NCBI RefSeq assembly: GCF_000210295.1
Contig: NC_026739.1
Coordinates: forward strand, 1,088,262-1,152,261
Direction of reading: 5' to 3'
Origin: Trypanosoma brucei gambiense DAL972
Taxonomy: Eukaryota > Euglenozoa > Kinetoplastea > Trypanosomatida > Trypanosomatidae
Length of the DNA: 64,000 bases
Part shown: piece after piece, positions 42,712-52,374 of the stretch
How positions within the stretch are numbered: the first letter of the stretch is position 1
How the letters are laid out: every line of letters begins with the position of its first letter
The notes under the pieces: model-generated
What the model saw: only the letters and a program-made list of their open reading frames with translations
What the model was told of the DNA's origin: nothing
The model's database searches: none
Position numbers and translations under genes: made by a program

Positions 42712-43353
42712 ATGTCGGAAAGGGACAAGCAGCGAAGGTCGCTGGAGCGGGAGCGCATGGCGACTGTCATTTTTTCGTATATTTCCCATTTGATGAGGAC
42801 ACATGAAGAAGAAACGACAGTTGCTGATGAGTTCATTCCATCAACGAGGTTTTTTCGTACAGAAACTCTACCAAACATATCACTTATTCACTACGTCCGA
42901 CGCGTTGTGGAACATATGAACTGCTCTCCAGAGGCGTACATATTTGCACTCGCGTACATTCGAAGGTTATTCGTTGCAGGTTTCCCGTTACACACTCATT
43001 CCATTTATCGCCTTCTTCTCACCGCCGTTGTCGTTGCGACGCGAGTTCGGGATGATTTTTTATTCTCCAAAAAATATTATTCAAAAGTGGGAGGCGTAAC
43101 CGCTTGTGACCTCAACATGATGGAAATTCATTTTCTCGCTGATCTTCTTGAGTATCGAGTGGAGGTATCACCTGATGAGTATCGGGTTCTTTGCAATGAA
43201 ATCACGGCGCTGCTGTCATCTGAAGTCTCAAAGTTTGACGGCAATTCATCAAACCCAAATAATGACACCGCTGCTGAGGGAGTTGCATCAATTCAGGAGC
43301 CGGTGGGAAACTCAAAGCCCCGTTGGATGTCGGAGTGTTGTTTATATTGGTAA
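42712..43353 (+). CDS. PHO80-type cyclin
   Basis: The 213-residue protein has one cyclin-box region of the PHO80/U-type class. It opens with a short basic leader (SERDKQRRSLERERM) and a first helix (MATVIFSYISHLM). FIPSTRFFRTETLPNISLIHYVRRVVEHMNCSPEAYIFALAYIRRL follows, then SIYRLLLTAVVVATRVRDDFLFSKKYYSKVGGVTACDLNMMEIHFLADLLEYRVEVSPDEY. The pattern with ISLIHYVRRV, CSPEAYIFALAYI and KVGG is standard for this family, whose members activate CDKs/CRKs. T. brucei has several (CYC2, CYC4, CYC5, CYC7 and others); I think CYC7 may be this one but am not sure. The C-terminal tail (about 170-213) is Ser/Asn-rich. The longer open frame starts in a GT microsatellite, so I use ATG 42712. Confidence 0.9.
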   Translation: MSERDKQRRSLERERMATVIFSYISHLMRTHEEETTVADEFIPSTRFFRTETLPNISLIHYVRRVVEHMNCSPEAYIFALAYIRRLFVAGFPLHTHSIYRLLLTAVVVATRVRDDFLFSKKYYSKVGGVTACDLNMMEIHFLADLLEYRVEVSPDEYRVLCNEITALLSSEVSKFDGNSSNPNNDTAAEGVASIQEPVGNSKPRWMSECCLYW

Positions 43354-44351
43354 CAACGTAATCATTTCAGCATATGAACCCATACATGATGGTAGTGTAA
43401 ATAAATATGTAGGCAAATTTATGCAAATGTTTGTGTGCCTTTATGTATGGGTGTAATTCTCATTGTGTGTCTCCAGTCCCTTTCAATTTGTTTTTATTTT
43501 TAGTTTATTTTTGTTCTGTGATTTTATTCCTTCCCTTTCCCTTCCCGTATTGTTCGCGCTATTAGTGTTGCACTTCTTCAAGTATTGGTAAATAAATAAA
43601 TAAATAAATAAATAAATATATATATATATATATATTTCTTTGTTATCATTATCATTGTTGTTATTATTATTTACTCACTGAGTTTATGTTTACTTTATTG
43701 TAGTGTTACCATTCATTAATTGTTCTCTCTAACATTTATTTACTTTCACTATTTTCATTATTTTAATTTTATCTTCCCAGGAGGTGGAGATCGGGGGTTG
43801 AATAGGAGGAGGAAAGTTCTGCAATAAACCTGAACTTTCTTTGTTGTTTCTCTTTTTTATTTAAGAAAAAAAAAACAACTTTCCCCTCCCGTTCACAAAC
43901 ACTGTAGGGAGCGATGAAACCGCTTTTGGCATTTAACAGAAATAGATTTATATATATATTTATATTTTTTAAAAATTTTGACCACCCTCCCTTACACTTA
44001 TTTATCATCATCGGGGTTTTAATATATATTTTTTATTATCACAATGTAATTGTACCGTAAGGGGACTTACTATTATTTTTGAAATGCAGCTACTAAGATC
44101 GGATGCTGTGTAGAATATATATATTTTTTGGTTTTTTTTTTTGAGAGTTACTCAGCCACCGCGTAGCATTGGTTTCCTTTTGTCTCTTTTTATTGTACCT
44201 CATATGTATATATATATATATATATGTATTCGTGTATGTCCAAAATTAACAAACGAAATAAATGCATAAACAAATATGTGACGCATATATTTATTTCTTG
44301 TTTCTCTAAAAAAAGTAGGAAGTGTATTGGAGAGGAGTTAGGGTTATAGGG
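43354..44351. other. spacer with TAAA and TA microsatellites
   Basis: Contains (TAAA)n followed by a TA run at about 43589-43634, further AT-rich sequence and a second TA run at about 44206-44225. AGs at 44314-44315 and 44317-44318 follow a short TTTCTTGTTTCTCT tract and precede the DRC3 ATG. No gene. Confidence 0.6.
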
Positions 44352-46010
44352 ATGTCCAAAGGTTACACGGTATATTCCCTCATGCATCAACCGCAAGAGA
44401 CGGTTATTAATGAATCGTTAATCAGGGAATGCATTTACCTTCCAACTGCTCGTGTTACAGATGAGGAGCGTATGCGTTTTGTATGTGCCCGTGAGGAAGT
44501 TCAGCGAAAAAAGCGGGCAAAGGCCGCGATGGAGACCATGGAGTTGCGTAATGTAACAACACTGTTGGCATCATACCGGCGTATCGGAAGAATTGAAAAC
44601 CTTGTTGGACTGGGCAACTTGACGAAGTTGGCACTAGACAATAATCTTATCACGACAATCAACAACTTAGGGCATCTGAAGAAGTTACAGTGGTTAGATC
44701 TAAGCTTTAATCAAATTACAGAGATAAGTGGTTTAGAGGAACTTACAGAACTCGACACACTTTCTCTCTTTGCAAACAAAATTTCAGTCCTACAAGGCAT
44801 GGACACGTTGACTAAACTAACATCGCTGAGCATCGGGAATAATAATATTGAGGCACTTGAAGACGCGGCCCGTTACTTACATCGAATCACAAGCCTTCGT
44901 GTTCTTACCTTAAAGGGAAACCGCGTGGAGAGGCAACCACTTTACCGAACCCGTCTTTTGGCTTTTGTTCCTTCATTGCAGTTTTTGGATGGTCTCATTG
45001 TGCGACGAAGTGAAGTTGTGAAGGCTCGTGAAGAGCAACGTGAGCATTTGATGCCCATAGACGAGGAGGATCAACGTATAGCAAGTGAACTAAAGGCCCA
45101 ACAGGATGCTGAGGATATACGAAAAGATTATCAGAGATTTAACTGCCCTGACGAAACGAAGTTCTACGACGAATTGTTCCACCTGGAGGTGGATGGACGC
45201 AGCCTGTCTGAGATATTGCGGTTAGATGTTTTCGCCATGTTGTCGAAGGATTTAATTGAAAAATTCCAGGTGGAGTTCACTGAAAAGGCAAAGGATCTCG
45301 CGGAAACCATGAAGGCTATCCGTGCAAAGCGTGATGCCGATGAGCGAGTCTTCCAATCCACGGCCGACCGATACAAACATAACAATGCAGAGGCTTCTAA
45401 AAAAATTATAAAAGAATTCGAGAAGGAACTTAAGGTGCACATCCCGCGCACCTCTGGGAAGCACGACTCCAATGGAAAGGAGTTGCCTCAGGAAGTAATT
45501 GTGAGATTTGAGAAGCGTTTGCAGGAAGTACGGCACCAACTCATGGAGAAGGAAGCTGATCAATACGACGCTCTGGAGTCTTTGAATGCTGGTACCATTG
45601 CAAAGTGGAAGGGGGACGCTGTCGATGTTATACTCCAAACCGCGTTTGAGAATTTTCTCAAGATGGAAGTTGATTTTCATGCTGGGCTCCGGAAGCTGTT
45701 CGATACCGTGTTTGAAATGCGGCAGAAGCAGGAACATCAGTCCGATACTTACCATCAGCTGAAGCAGGAAGAGAGCTTGTTAACTGTTGTTGACAACAAA
45801 GAGGAATATTTGAAATTTCTTGGTGACTGGTTTGAGGCACGGAGGAAGCGCTTAGAAGAACTGGAACAGTTCTATGTTAAGAACGAGGAAAACCTGCTTA
45901 ACGAGCGGTCAGCCCGTATATTGAAAGATGAGCAGTGCCGACACAGAAACCGTATGAATGAAATACACGAGTTCGTGGAACAGATGTCCCTGTGGGTCCA
46001 CAGTTGTTAG
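44352..46010 (+). CDS. DRC3: nexin-dynein regulatory complex subunit 3 (LRRC48)
   Basis: The 552-residue protein has a short N-terminal helix, then five or six SDS22-type leucine-rich repeats (about residues 75-215: RIENLVGLGNLTKLALDNN, LKKLQWLDLSFNQITEISGL, LTELDTLSLFANKI, LTSLSIGNNNIEAL, LRVLTLKGNRVERQPLYR). The LRR cap (SLQFLDGLIV) follows, and the rest is largely coiled coil to the C-terminus. This order and length are those of DRC3/FAP134, a subunit of the nexin-dynein regulatory complex that links outer doublets and regulates dynein in the axoneme. Motile-flagellum function fits a trypanosome. The start is ATG 44352; a GTG-led open frame extends ten codons upstream across the acceptor. 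Confidence 0.9.
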   Translation: MSKGYTVYSLMHQPQETVINESLIRECIYLPTARVTDEERMRFVCAREEVQRKKRAKAAMETMELRNVTTLLASYRRIGRIENLVGLGNLTKLALDNNLITTINNLGHLKKLQWLDLSFNQITEISGLEELTELDTLSLFANKISVLQGMDTLTKLTSLSIGNNNIEALEDAARYLHRITSLRVLTLKGNRVERQPLYRTRLLAFVPSLQFLDGLIVRRSEVVKAREEQREHLMPIDEEDQRIASELKAQQDAEDIRKDYQRFNCPDETKFYDELFHLEVDGRSLSEILRLDVFAMLSKDLIEKFQVEFTEKAKDLAETMKAIRAKRDADERVFQSTADRYKHNNAEASKKIIKEFEKELKVHIPRTSGKHDSNGKELPQEVIVRFEKRLQEVRHQLMEKEADQYDALESLNAGTIAKWKGDAVDVILQTAFENFLKMEVDFHAGLRKLFDTVFEMRQKQEHQSDTYHQLKQEESLLTVVDNKEEYLKFLGDWFEARRKRLEELEQFYVKNEENLLNERSARILKDEQCRHRNRMNEIHEFVEQMSLWVHSC

Positions 46011-46416
46011 ATGTGTCATGTAAAAACAGTGCATGAAGACGAGGAACATGCGTGCGTGTGTACAATTATTTGCCAGAAACTTGGGACGACACATATGTAT
46101 ATATATATATATATATATATACGGCTCCTCAATGGCCTTTTCACCCTTCAACCACCTGTCAGCTTTTTGCGGGGAAGAAGGGTGATTTTTTACATATGTT
46201 ATTTTATCACTTTCTTCCCCCCCCCTTCGTTCCTGCGGAAACCTATTCGGTGGTTCTCTTCTGTCCATGTGACTAATCACTGAGTTGTCCTTAGCGGCAG
46301 CCAAGTAGTTTCAGCACTTTATTTATGTATTTTCTTTTTTTTTCTTTTACTTTCTCTTCCGCTAATTATCTTTGGTTGCGTGTCTGTGACGGCTCAGTCG
46401 TAGGAAGCTAGAAGCC
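46011..46416. other. spacer before RPL15
   Basis: TA run at about 46097-46121. The T/C tract at about 46330-46362 leads to AGs at 46396-46397 and 46402-46403. No gene. Confidence 0.6.
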
Positions 46417-47031
46417 ATGGGGGCGTTCATGTACATGAATGAGCTATGGAAGAAGAAGTCTTCCGATGTGATGCGCTTCATCCAGCGTGTTCGTGCGTGG
46501 GAATTCCGTCACCAGCACACCATCGTACGTCTGCGTCGCCCCACACGTCCTGAAAAGGCCCGTATGGTTGGCTACAAAACCAAACAGGGTTATGTTGTGT
46601 TCCGCGTGCGTGTGCGACGTGGTGGACGCAAGCGCCCCGTACACAAGGGTATCACATACGGTAAACCCAACACTGCTGGTGTGCTCGGCAGGAAATTGAA
46701 CAAGAACAACCGCGTTGTGGCCGAACAGCGTCTTGGAAAGAAGTACGGAAACCTACGCGTGCTCAACTCCTATTGGGTAAATGCGGACTCGACATTCCTG
46801 TGGTATGAAGTGGTGGCGGTGGACCCGATGCACCGCACCATTCGCCGTGACCCGCGCATCAATTGGATCGTCAACGCTGTTCACAAGCACCGTGAGCAAC
46901 GTGGTCTTACATCTGCGGGTCGCAAGCACCGTGGGCTACGGCAGAAGGGCCACAAGGCCTCCAAACTCCGCCCGTCTCGCCGTGCAGCGTGGCGCCGCAA
47001 CAACCGTATGGTGTTCCTCCGCAAGCGTTAG
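46417..47031 (+). CDS. RPL15: 60S ribosomal protein L15 (eL15)
   Basis: This 204-residue basic protein is eL15 over its whole length: [103 protein letters not shown] and the Arg/Lys-rich tail. It is a core protein of the large subunit that contacts several rRNA domains. Family length is about 204, so the gene is complete. Strong bias to C-ending codons marks a highly expressed gene. The ATG is 14 bases after AG 46402-46403. Confidence 0.98.
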   Translation: MGAFMYMNELWKKKSSDVMRFIQRVRAWEFRHQHTIVRLRRPTRPEKARMVGYKTKQGYVVFRVRVRRGGRKRPVHKGITYGKPNTAGVLGRKLNKNNRVVAEQRLGKKYGNLRVLNSYWVNADSTFLWYEVVAVDPMHRTIRRDPRINWIVNAVHKHREQRGLTSAGRKHRGLRQKGHKASKLRPSRRAAWRRNNRMVFLRKR

Positions 47032-47538
47032 TCGTACATGCATTCGCAAAGCAAGTTGTTGGGGATATTCCGTGTCACAATTCCTTGGCTGTTTTCCTTT
47101 TTACGACACCGTCCCTTTTTATTTTTACTTTTTTATTTGGTGAGTGGGATGAGAGGTGGGTATGGACATGGGAGAGATGGTGGCGAAACCGACCCTCTTT
47201 CTTCGGTACTCGATTCCTGTTGTATCCCTTGCCCCTTCTCACTTCTGTTTCAAACTCTTCACTTTATATTTGGCTTTGGGCAACGTGTTTTGCTTCCTCT
47301 AGTGGGCCGTTTCTCCCTGGAGTTGCGGATTCTGTGATTTGGATACTTTCAAACATATATGCTTCCTCCATTTTTTTTTTGCTCCTTCTTCAATTCTTTT
47401 CCTTGATTGCTTCTCTGCCGGTACATATATGTATATGTATATATACCTGCCTTGAGTGTGGATTATATAACGTTTCGTAGTACTGCATCGTAGTTTCGGT
47501 TCACTCTTGTAAGACAGCATTGTGGAAGTGTTGAACTG
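47032..47538. other. spacer before V-ATPase gene
   Basis: T/C-rich (about 47080-47140, 47195-47260, 47369-47415) with TATATG repeats at about 47424-47446. Several AGs follow (first after the last tract near 47454, then 47479-47480). No gene. Confidence 0.5.
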
Positions 47539-48213
47539 ATGGCGGTTGAATCCGATGTGTTGCCTCCGCTAACGCGCCTCCCTCCTGATGAGGCCCTCAG
47601 TTTTATCTGGAAGATAACCCGATCAATTTTAATACTTGTTTTTGTCATTTTCGCAGTGATCCCTGCATTATGTGGCACCGTGTACCCTCCTTTTTCAGCT
47701 TTGTGGGATGTCATAGCTGCGATATCTCCATACACATGGGGTTCCGTGGGAATAGGTATCGGTATTTCCCTTTCCATCGGTGGTGCGGCATGGGGAATAT
47801 TGACAACTGCTTCGTCTCTTAGCGGAGCGGCAATCCGTGCACCTCAGATACGGAGCAAGAATCTTATATCCATAATTTTTTGTGAAGCTGTTGCCATCTA
47901 TGGTGTTATCTTATCCATTATTATGATGGGTAAGATGGAAGCAGATGGAAAAGCAGTGGACAGCAGTGGGATCTTCACTTATCGTGCAGCTGCAGCTGGT
48001 TTTACGCTTTTTGCAGCTGGTTTGGCAGTTGGTCTTGGGAATATGTGCTGCGGAATTGCTGTTGGTGTTGTCGGGAGCAGTTGCGCCATTGCTGACGCTC
48101 ATAGCAGCTCACTATTCGTGAAGATACTTGTAATTGAGATTTTTGCTTCAGCACTTGGTATATTCTCCGTTATTGTTGGTATTCTCATGGCCCAAAAGGC
48201 GGTGATGGTATAA
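47539..48213 (+). CDS. V-type ATPase proteolipid subunit c''
   Basis: The 224-residue protein has five predicted membrane helices. One N-terminal helix (ILILVFVIFAVIPALCG) is followed by two pairs of proteolipid helices rich in small residues (SVGIGIGISLSIGGAAWGI, ISIIFCEAVAIYGVILSII, FTLFAAGLAVGLGNMCCGIAVGVVG, ILVIEIFASALGIFSVIVGIL). Buried acidic residues sit in the second (FCEAV) and the last (VIEIF) helices. The extra N-terminal helix and length of over 200 residues separate c'' (VMA16, ATP6V0B) from the shorter c subunit. It belongs to the proton-translocating ring of vacuolar ATPase on acidocalcisomes, lysosome and Golgi. Confidence 0.93.
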   Translation: MAVESDVLPPLTRLPPDEALSFIWKITRSILILVFVIFAVIPALCGTVYPPFSALWDVIAAISPYTWGSVGIGIGISLSIGGAAWGILTTASSLSGAAIRAPQIRSKNLISIIFCEAVAIYGVILSIIMMGKMEADGKAVDSSGIFTYRAAAAGFTLFAAGLAVGLGNMCCGIAVGVVGSSCAIADAHSSSLFVKILVIEIFASALGIFSVIVGILMAQKAVMV

Positions 48214-48836
48214 AGCGTGGAGGGGAAAAAAAAAGAAAAAGGGAGGGAGCGAAGAAGAGGGAAAGAAAAGGGTTTGATGGGAGGGATAAAAAAATAGAGA
48301 AAAGTTCAAAAAGGACAAAATAAAGAGGAAGAGGAACCCCCTCACGGTATTGGGAAATGCCGTCCATACGGGTTTTCCCACCCCCGGTTTTGGATGCCTT
48401 TCACAAATAACGTCAGAATACTTGAGTTCTTTTTTATTATATTTTACAACCCCTGCTGTTTATTTTCCTTTCCTAACCCCGTCAATCACCTTTCTTTTTT
48501 TTTCTTCTTCTGTTTTTTAAATCCACAATTCACCCTGAATCTTACATTTTCTCCTCTTCTCTTTTCCAGGTTCTTTTGCTTTCTGAGCCCTCCGTAGGGC
48601 TCCGTTGCAACAGGTACTCGACTACAACATTAAGCCTGCCGCGTTACTACGTTCTACGTAGTATCGGTTGTAATCTCTTCTTTTCTTTTCTTTCCCCCCT
48701 CTCTGTTTAGTTGAAGTTCTTACCTTTTTTTTTTAAATTATTTTTTCTCCCTTCTCCATTTTAATGCTTCCCAAAGGAAGGTTGGTGAGAGAGCTTTGTG
48801 TGTGTGTGTGTGTGTGTGTCTTATGCTGGTGTAGGA
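48214..48836. other. spacer with two acceptor-like sites and two hairpins
   Basis: A purine-rich start (48220-48340) is followed by a C/T tract ending in AG 48568-48569. About 95 bases containing two hairpins (48585-48602, 48645-48663) come next, then a second strong C/T tract ending in AG 48709-48710 and a T/GT-rich stretch to the ATG. AG 48833-48834 is very close to the start and less likely to be used. Confidence 0.55.
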
Positions 48837-49292
48837 ATGGCTGCCTCACAGCTTATCGCGACCCGCTTTACAGATTTGCTCGCTGAAGGGAATGTTGAAA
48901 GTGCCCTCAAGTACATAGCTAATGATGTGGTTTACAACACATGGTTGGGTGTTGTGTACGGAAAGGATAATGTGGAAGTATTTCTGCGCGATAACGTCCG
49001 ATTTGTTCACCACGGGAGGAATTACAATCGATGGAAACAAGTTCAACACAGTTTGGATGCCTCACTCAAACAGTTCACTGTGAATGATGTTAGCGGCTAC
49101 GACGAGAGCGCGCTTGACGTTCGGTCGTATTATGATTCAGAGGGATATGACTCGCAGGGATATGCCACATTTGAGCGTGACGGGACAATTGCATCACATG
49201 CTAAATTCGCTGTGTTTCATGTAAAGGTGAAGGAGACAGTTGTTTTACGTAACAACAAGGTGGTATTGGTTAATGTGTCGAAGCGAGCATGA
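48837..49292 (+). CDS. NTF2-like domain protein (SnoaL/NTF2 fold)
   Basis: The 151-residue protein fits the cone-shaped NTF2-like fold. Helices ATRFTDLLAEGNVESALKYIANDVVYNTWLGVVYGKDNVEVFLRDNV are followed by a curved beta sheet (FTVNDVSGYDESALDVRSYYDSEG, TIASHAKFAVFHVKVKETVVLRNNKVVLVNV). The family includes transport factors, enzymes and small protein-binding modules, and the fold alone does not give the role. A role in ligand or protein binding in the cytosol is a guess. There is no signal or membrane segment. An upstream open frame starts within a GT repeat, so ATG 48837 is used. Confidence 0.72.
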   Translation: MAASQLIATRFTDLLAEGNVESALKYIANDVVYNTWLGVVYGKDNVEVFLRDNVRFVHHGRNYNRWKQVQHSLDASLKQFTVNDVSGYDESALDVRSYYDSEGYDSQGYATFERDGTIASHAKFAVFHVKVKETVVLRNNKVVLVNVSKRA

Positions 49293-49650
49293 GGGTTGTG
49301 CGCCCGTTCGTATCTTTTTTCTTTAGCCGTCTCCTTCTACCTTCCTGAGCTGTTTTAAGCGGCATAATTCGCATGTTCTTGCGTGACATATTCGTAAGTG
49401 TAAATCTAGTGACTTGGTTTTATTTAACTTCGCTGCTTCTTTCCACTATAACAAAGCTTTATTAATTTCTCTCTTCTTATTTCCTCTTCCTATCCGTTTT
49501 GTAAACGCCCTTTACACACATGTAAACGCGCTTCCATTTTTAATTTTTTATTTTTTATTTTTTATTGAAAAAAATATAAACATACCTGTGTTTATATTGC
49601 TGTTTATATTTTATATTTTGATACAGTTAAAGATACAAACGACATTGGCA
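49293..49650. other. spacer before coiled-coil gene
   Basis: T-rich, AT-rich sequence. The tract at about 49537-49565 and 49598-49618 precedes AG 49625-49626, the likely acceptor. An open frame runs through this stretch but would encode only hydrophobic Phe/Leu/Ile residues. Confidence 0.5.
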
Positions 49651-51015
49651 ATGCGAGCAAACCCAATTGAGCGAAGAAAAGAAAGGGAGACTGCGCTCTC
49701 CGTGCGACAGAGGGAGTTGGAAGAGTTGCGTCAACGGAAAGCACAGCTGGGGGAGGAATTAGGCATGGAACTCAGTGCGTTAGAAAGTGACAATCTTGCA
49801 GCGGCCTTTCCTGTTATTCAATATTGTGGTTCGAGGCCAAAAAAGGATGCAAAAAAGATTCCAGTGGAGAGCCTGGGAAGTGTGATGAACCAATTCGAGA
49901 TTGCCATCAAGGCAATTTCACAGAATAACCGAGATATTGAACAGCAGATTACTGACCTCAATCGCACCATTGGCGTGGAAGCTCAACGCTTTACCAAGTT
50001 AAAGCGGCATTCAAAGGAACTTGCAGATGCCACAGGTGTCAGCCTGGACCCCAATGCTGTGCAACACCTCGCTGGTAAATCCCGAGATGGAGAGGACTGC
50101 AGTGGTGGTTTAAAGGAACTTGAGGAAACAACTGTGGTGTTGGAGGAACGTAAGGCTCTCGTTGAGAAAGAAATCAGGGCTGCACGCCAGCTTGTAAAAA
50201 AGAAGGAGGAGGCTGTTCTTGCAATGAGCAGTGCGCTGGAGTCACGCCAAGAAGAAATTGATCAGTTGAACAGATTGTACAACGATATCCGCGTTGTAGA
50301 TCGTGATATCAAATGTGAAAAGGAGACACTTCGAGAGATAATCAGTGAGCATGACATTGTGGATACCAAACTTAATGAAGCCATTGAAAGAAATGTATCA
50401 CGAACTCGTTTACTTATTGAGCAAGGTATTAATGAGATCAAGACAGAAATTGCTGATTCTGTGAGTGTATCGAGGCGTGGACAAGAACGGGTAATGAAGG
50501 CTCAAGAGTTCCGCATTGACCAGCTTGAGAAGCGACTTGATTGTATTAATAAGGCTCTGAAAAACAACCACCTCACGCGAGATGTGGAGGCCATTGTTTC
50601 TCACAAGTGGGCTGCGGCAGGTGATGCTCTTGTTGCTGCAACACCTGATGAAAGTATGTATGATATTGAGGCAATTATACCACCACAGGAAAGGTGCCAT
50701 CCTGCTATATATAACCTTCTTCTAACTGAGAAGGAAAGGCTGGCGCGACGCATCAGTTTACTGGGTATCATTGCGAAGGAAAAGAAAGAAGTAATTGACG
50801 CTCTTGCGTGTAAAGCCGAAGCATTGGCACGTGAGTGCCAACAAGCCATTCAGGAGCTTGACCACGTGGCCTCTGCTGCTGCATATGAGGAGGAAATGCA
50901 GCGTGTTGAGGCTATGGAATACATTCAGAAACAGCGCCTTCACTACAGTGATTTATTCAAGGAAATGTGGAAGCTTAAGACAAAGAATCAGGGTCCACTG
51001 TGGAGGGCGTATTAG
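49651..51015 (+). CDS. coiled-coil protein, 454 residues
   Basis: I do not recognise the family. Nearly the whole protein is predicted helix with heptad-like patterns. It has an Arg/Glu-rich start (RRKERETALSVRQRELEELRQRKAQLGEEL) and several coils (about 85-180, 165-260, 270-320). A short non-helical segment (about 325-360, with PDESMYDIEAIIPPQERCHP) and a last coil ending in DLFKEMWKLKTKNQ complete it. No membrane segment, signal peptide or catalytic motif is visible. Coiled-coil proteins of this size are frequent among axonemal, basal-body and cytoskeletal components of trypanosomes, which is a reasonable but unproven guess. The start is ATG 49651, after AG 49625-49626. Confidence 0.8.
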   Translation: MRANPIERRKERETALSVRQRELEELRQRKAQLGEELGMELSALESDNLAAAFPVIQYCGSRPKKDAKKIPVESLGSVMNQFEIAIKAISQNNRDIEQQITDLNRTIGVEAQRFTKLKRHSKELADATGVSLDPNAVQHLAGKSRDGEDCSGGLKELEETTVVLEERKALVEKEIRAARQLVKKKEEAVLAMSSALESRQEEIDQLNRLYNDIRVVDRDIKCEKETLREIISEHDIVDTKLNEAIERNVSRTRLLIEQGINEIKTEIADSVSVSRRGQERVMKAQEFRIDQLEKRLDCINKALKNNHLTRDVEAIVSHKWAAAGDALVAATPDESMYDIEAIIPPQERCHPAIYNLLLTEKERLARRISLLGIIAKEKKEVIDALACKAEALARECQQAIQELDHVASAAAYEEEMQRVEAMEYIQKQRLHYSDLFKEMWKLKTKNQGPLWRAY

Positions 51016-51516
51016 CAATGAGGAAGAAAAAAACAACAACAAAAGACAACAGTGGCGAAGAAAAGAAGAAAAAAAGAGGGGAAGTAAACAACTTCTGATA
51101 GCAGCAATTTGAGCACGTTTTGTAAAAAATGAAAAAAAAAGTGGAGGCTGTGTGGTCCCTTCTTTCTCCTCCTCCTCTTCCCAATTTCATCCCACCGTAT
51201 TGTTGAAGGGGACAAACGCTTCCGTTCGTGTGTCTTACTACCGTTCTCTTTTTAATATCTTCTTCTATGATTTCTACGCATGCGTGCATTTGTTGGTGTG
51301 CTTGCGAGTACGAAGATGAAAAAAAAAAATAAAAGAGGGGAATCTCGTTCCGTCGTTTCTTGCCTGTAATTTGTAATCATCGCTCTTCGGGGCCACCGCT
51401 CGCCGATGAAAAGAGGAGGGTAGGAGGTAAATTCCGTAAAAAAAAAAAACAGAGCAGCAGCAGTGAACTAACAAAAGTCAAAGAAGAATTTAAAAAAGAA
51501 AACACACAAGCGCGCA

Positions 51517-51548
<32 letters not shown>

Positions 51549-52374
51549 AACTGAAAAAAAAAATTGAATTGAATTGAATTGAAGGATACGATGTTTAGAA
51601 GTGGAGAAGGATGGCGATGCGGTGTAAAAAAAAAATGGATGTTTCTTGTTTTTATCTTCTCTCTGTCCTTTTTTTGTTTTTGTAATCCCCTTCCCCACAT
51701 TCTCTTTGACACCATCCCACTCTTAGCGGGAGTTGCAAAACTATAGCAAATTAATGCTAATCCAACCCACTTTGGCTTATGTCTTTCGTTTTTGTGACCG
51801 GTGCTCTATCTTTCCTTTTGTTTGTAAATTTCTTTTTTTTCTTTTTTCAACTTTTGCCCAATTGCCGTCATTTTTTTTTCCCCTGTTGTGTACGCAACCG
51901 TGTGACACAGATTCGTGGTGTTTGGATTTTTCCAAAGATATCACGCAAGGAGAGGGAAGGACGAAGTGAGTCACACGCACAAACGTAAAAAGGGTGGAGT
52001 AAAAAAGAAAAAAAAGAAGACAAGAGGAATAATAGGAGAAACACACTTAATTGTGGGGTATAGGTCATTCAGCACCCCACAAGGTAACAGTAATTGACAG
52101 TTGACAAAAGAAATAATATTAAAAATAGTAACAATAATAAAAGGCTGTAGGTAAAGTACAAAGGTAGAGGGTGGCAGAAGGAATATTGGTGAGGGGGGAC
52201 GCAGTTTTCGTGAGTGGGTGTATTGCCGTTTTTGCAGTGATACGCGGTGGGAGGTAACTCATCTTTTTTTTTTCTTTGTTTGTTTGGTTATTACCGTAAC
52301 TTCCTTCTGCTTAGTTGAGAAAGTCGTGAGCGCGTACTGCCACCCGGGTGAAGGCGGCCCAAAGGTTACTGGGA
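51016..52374. other. 1.36-kb spacer
   Basis: Low-complexity A-rich, T-rich and purine-rich stretches, CA/GA repeats at about 51517-51548 and GAATT repeats at about 51564-51582. A T-rich tract (about 52263-52290) is followed by AGs at 52313-52314 and 52318-52319, likely acceptors for the next gene. No gene recognised. Confidence 0.55.
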
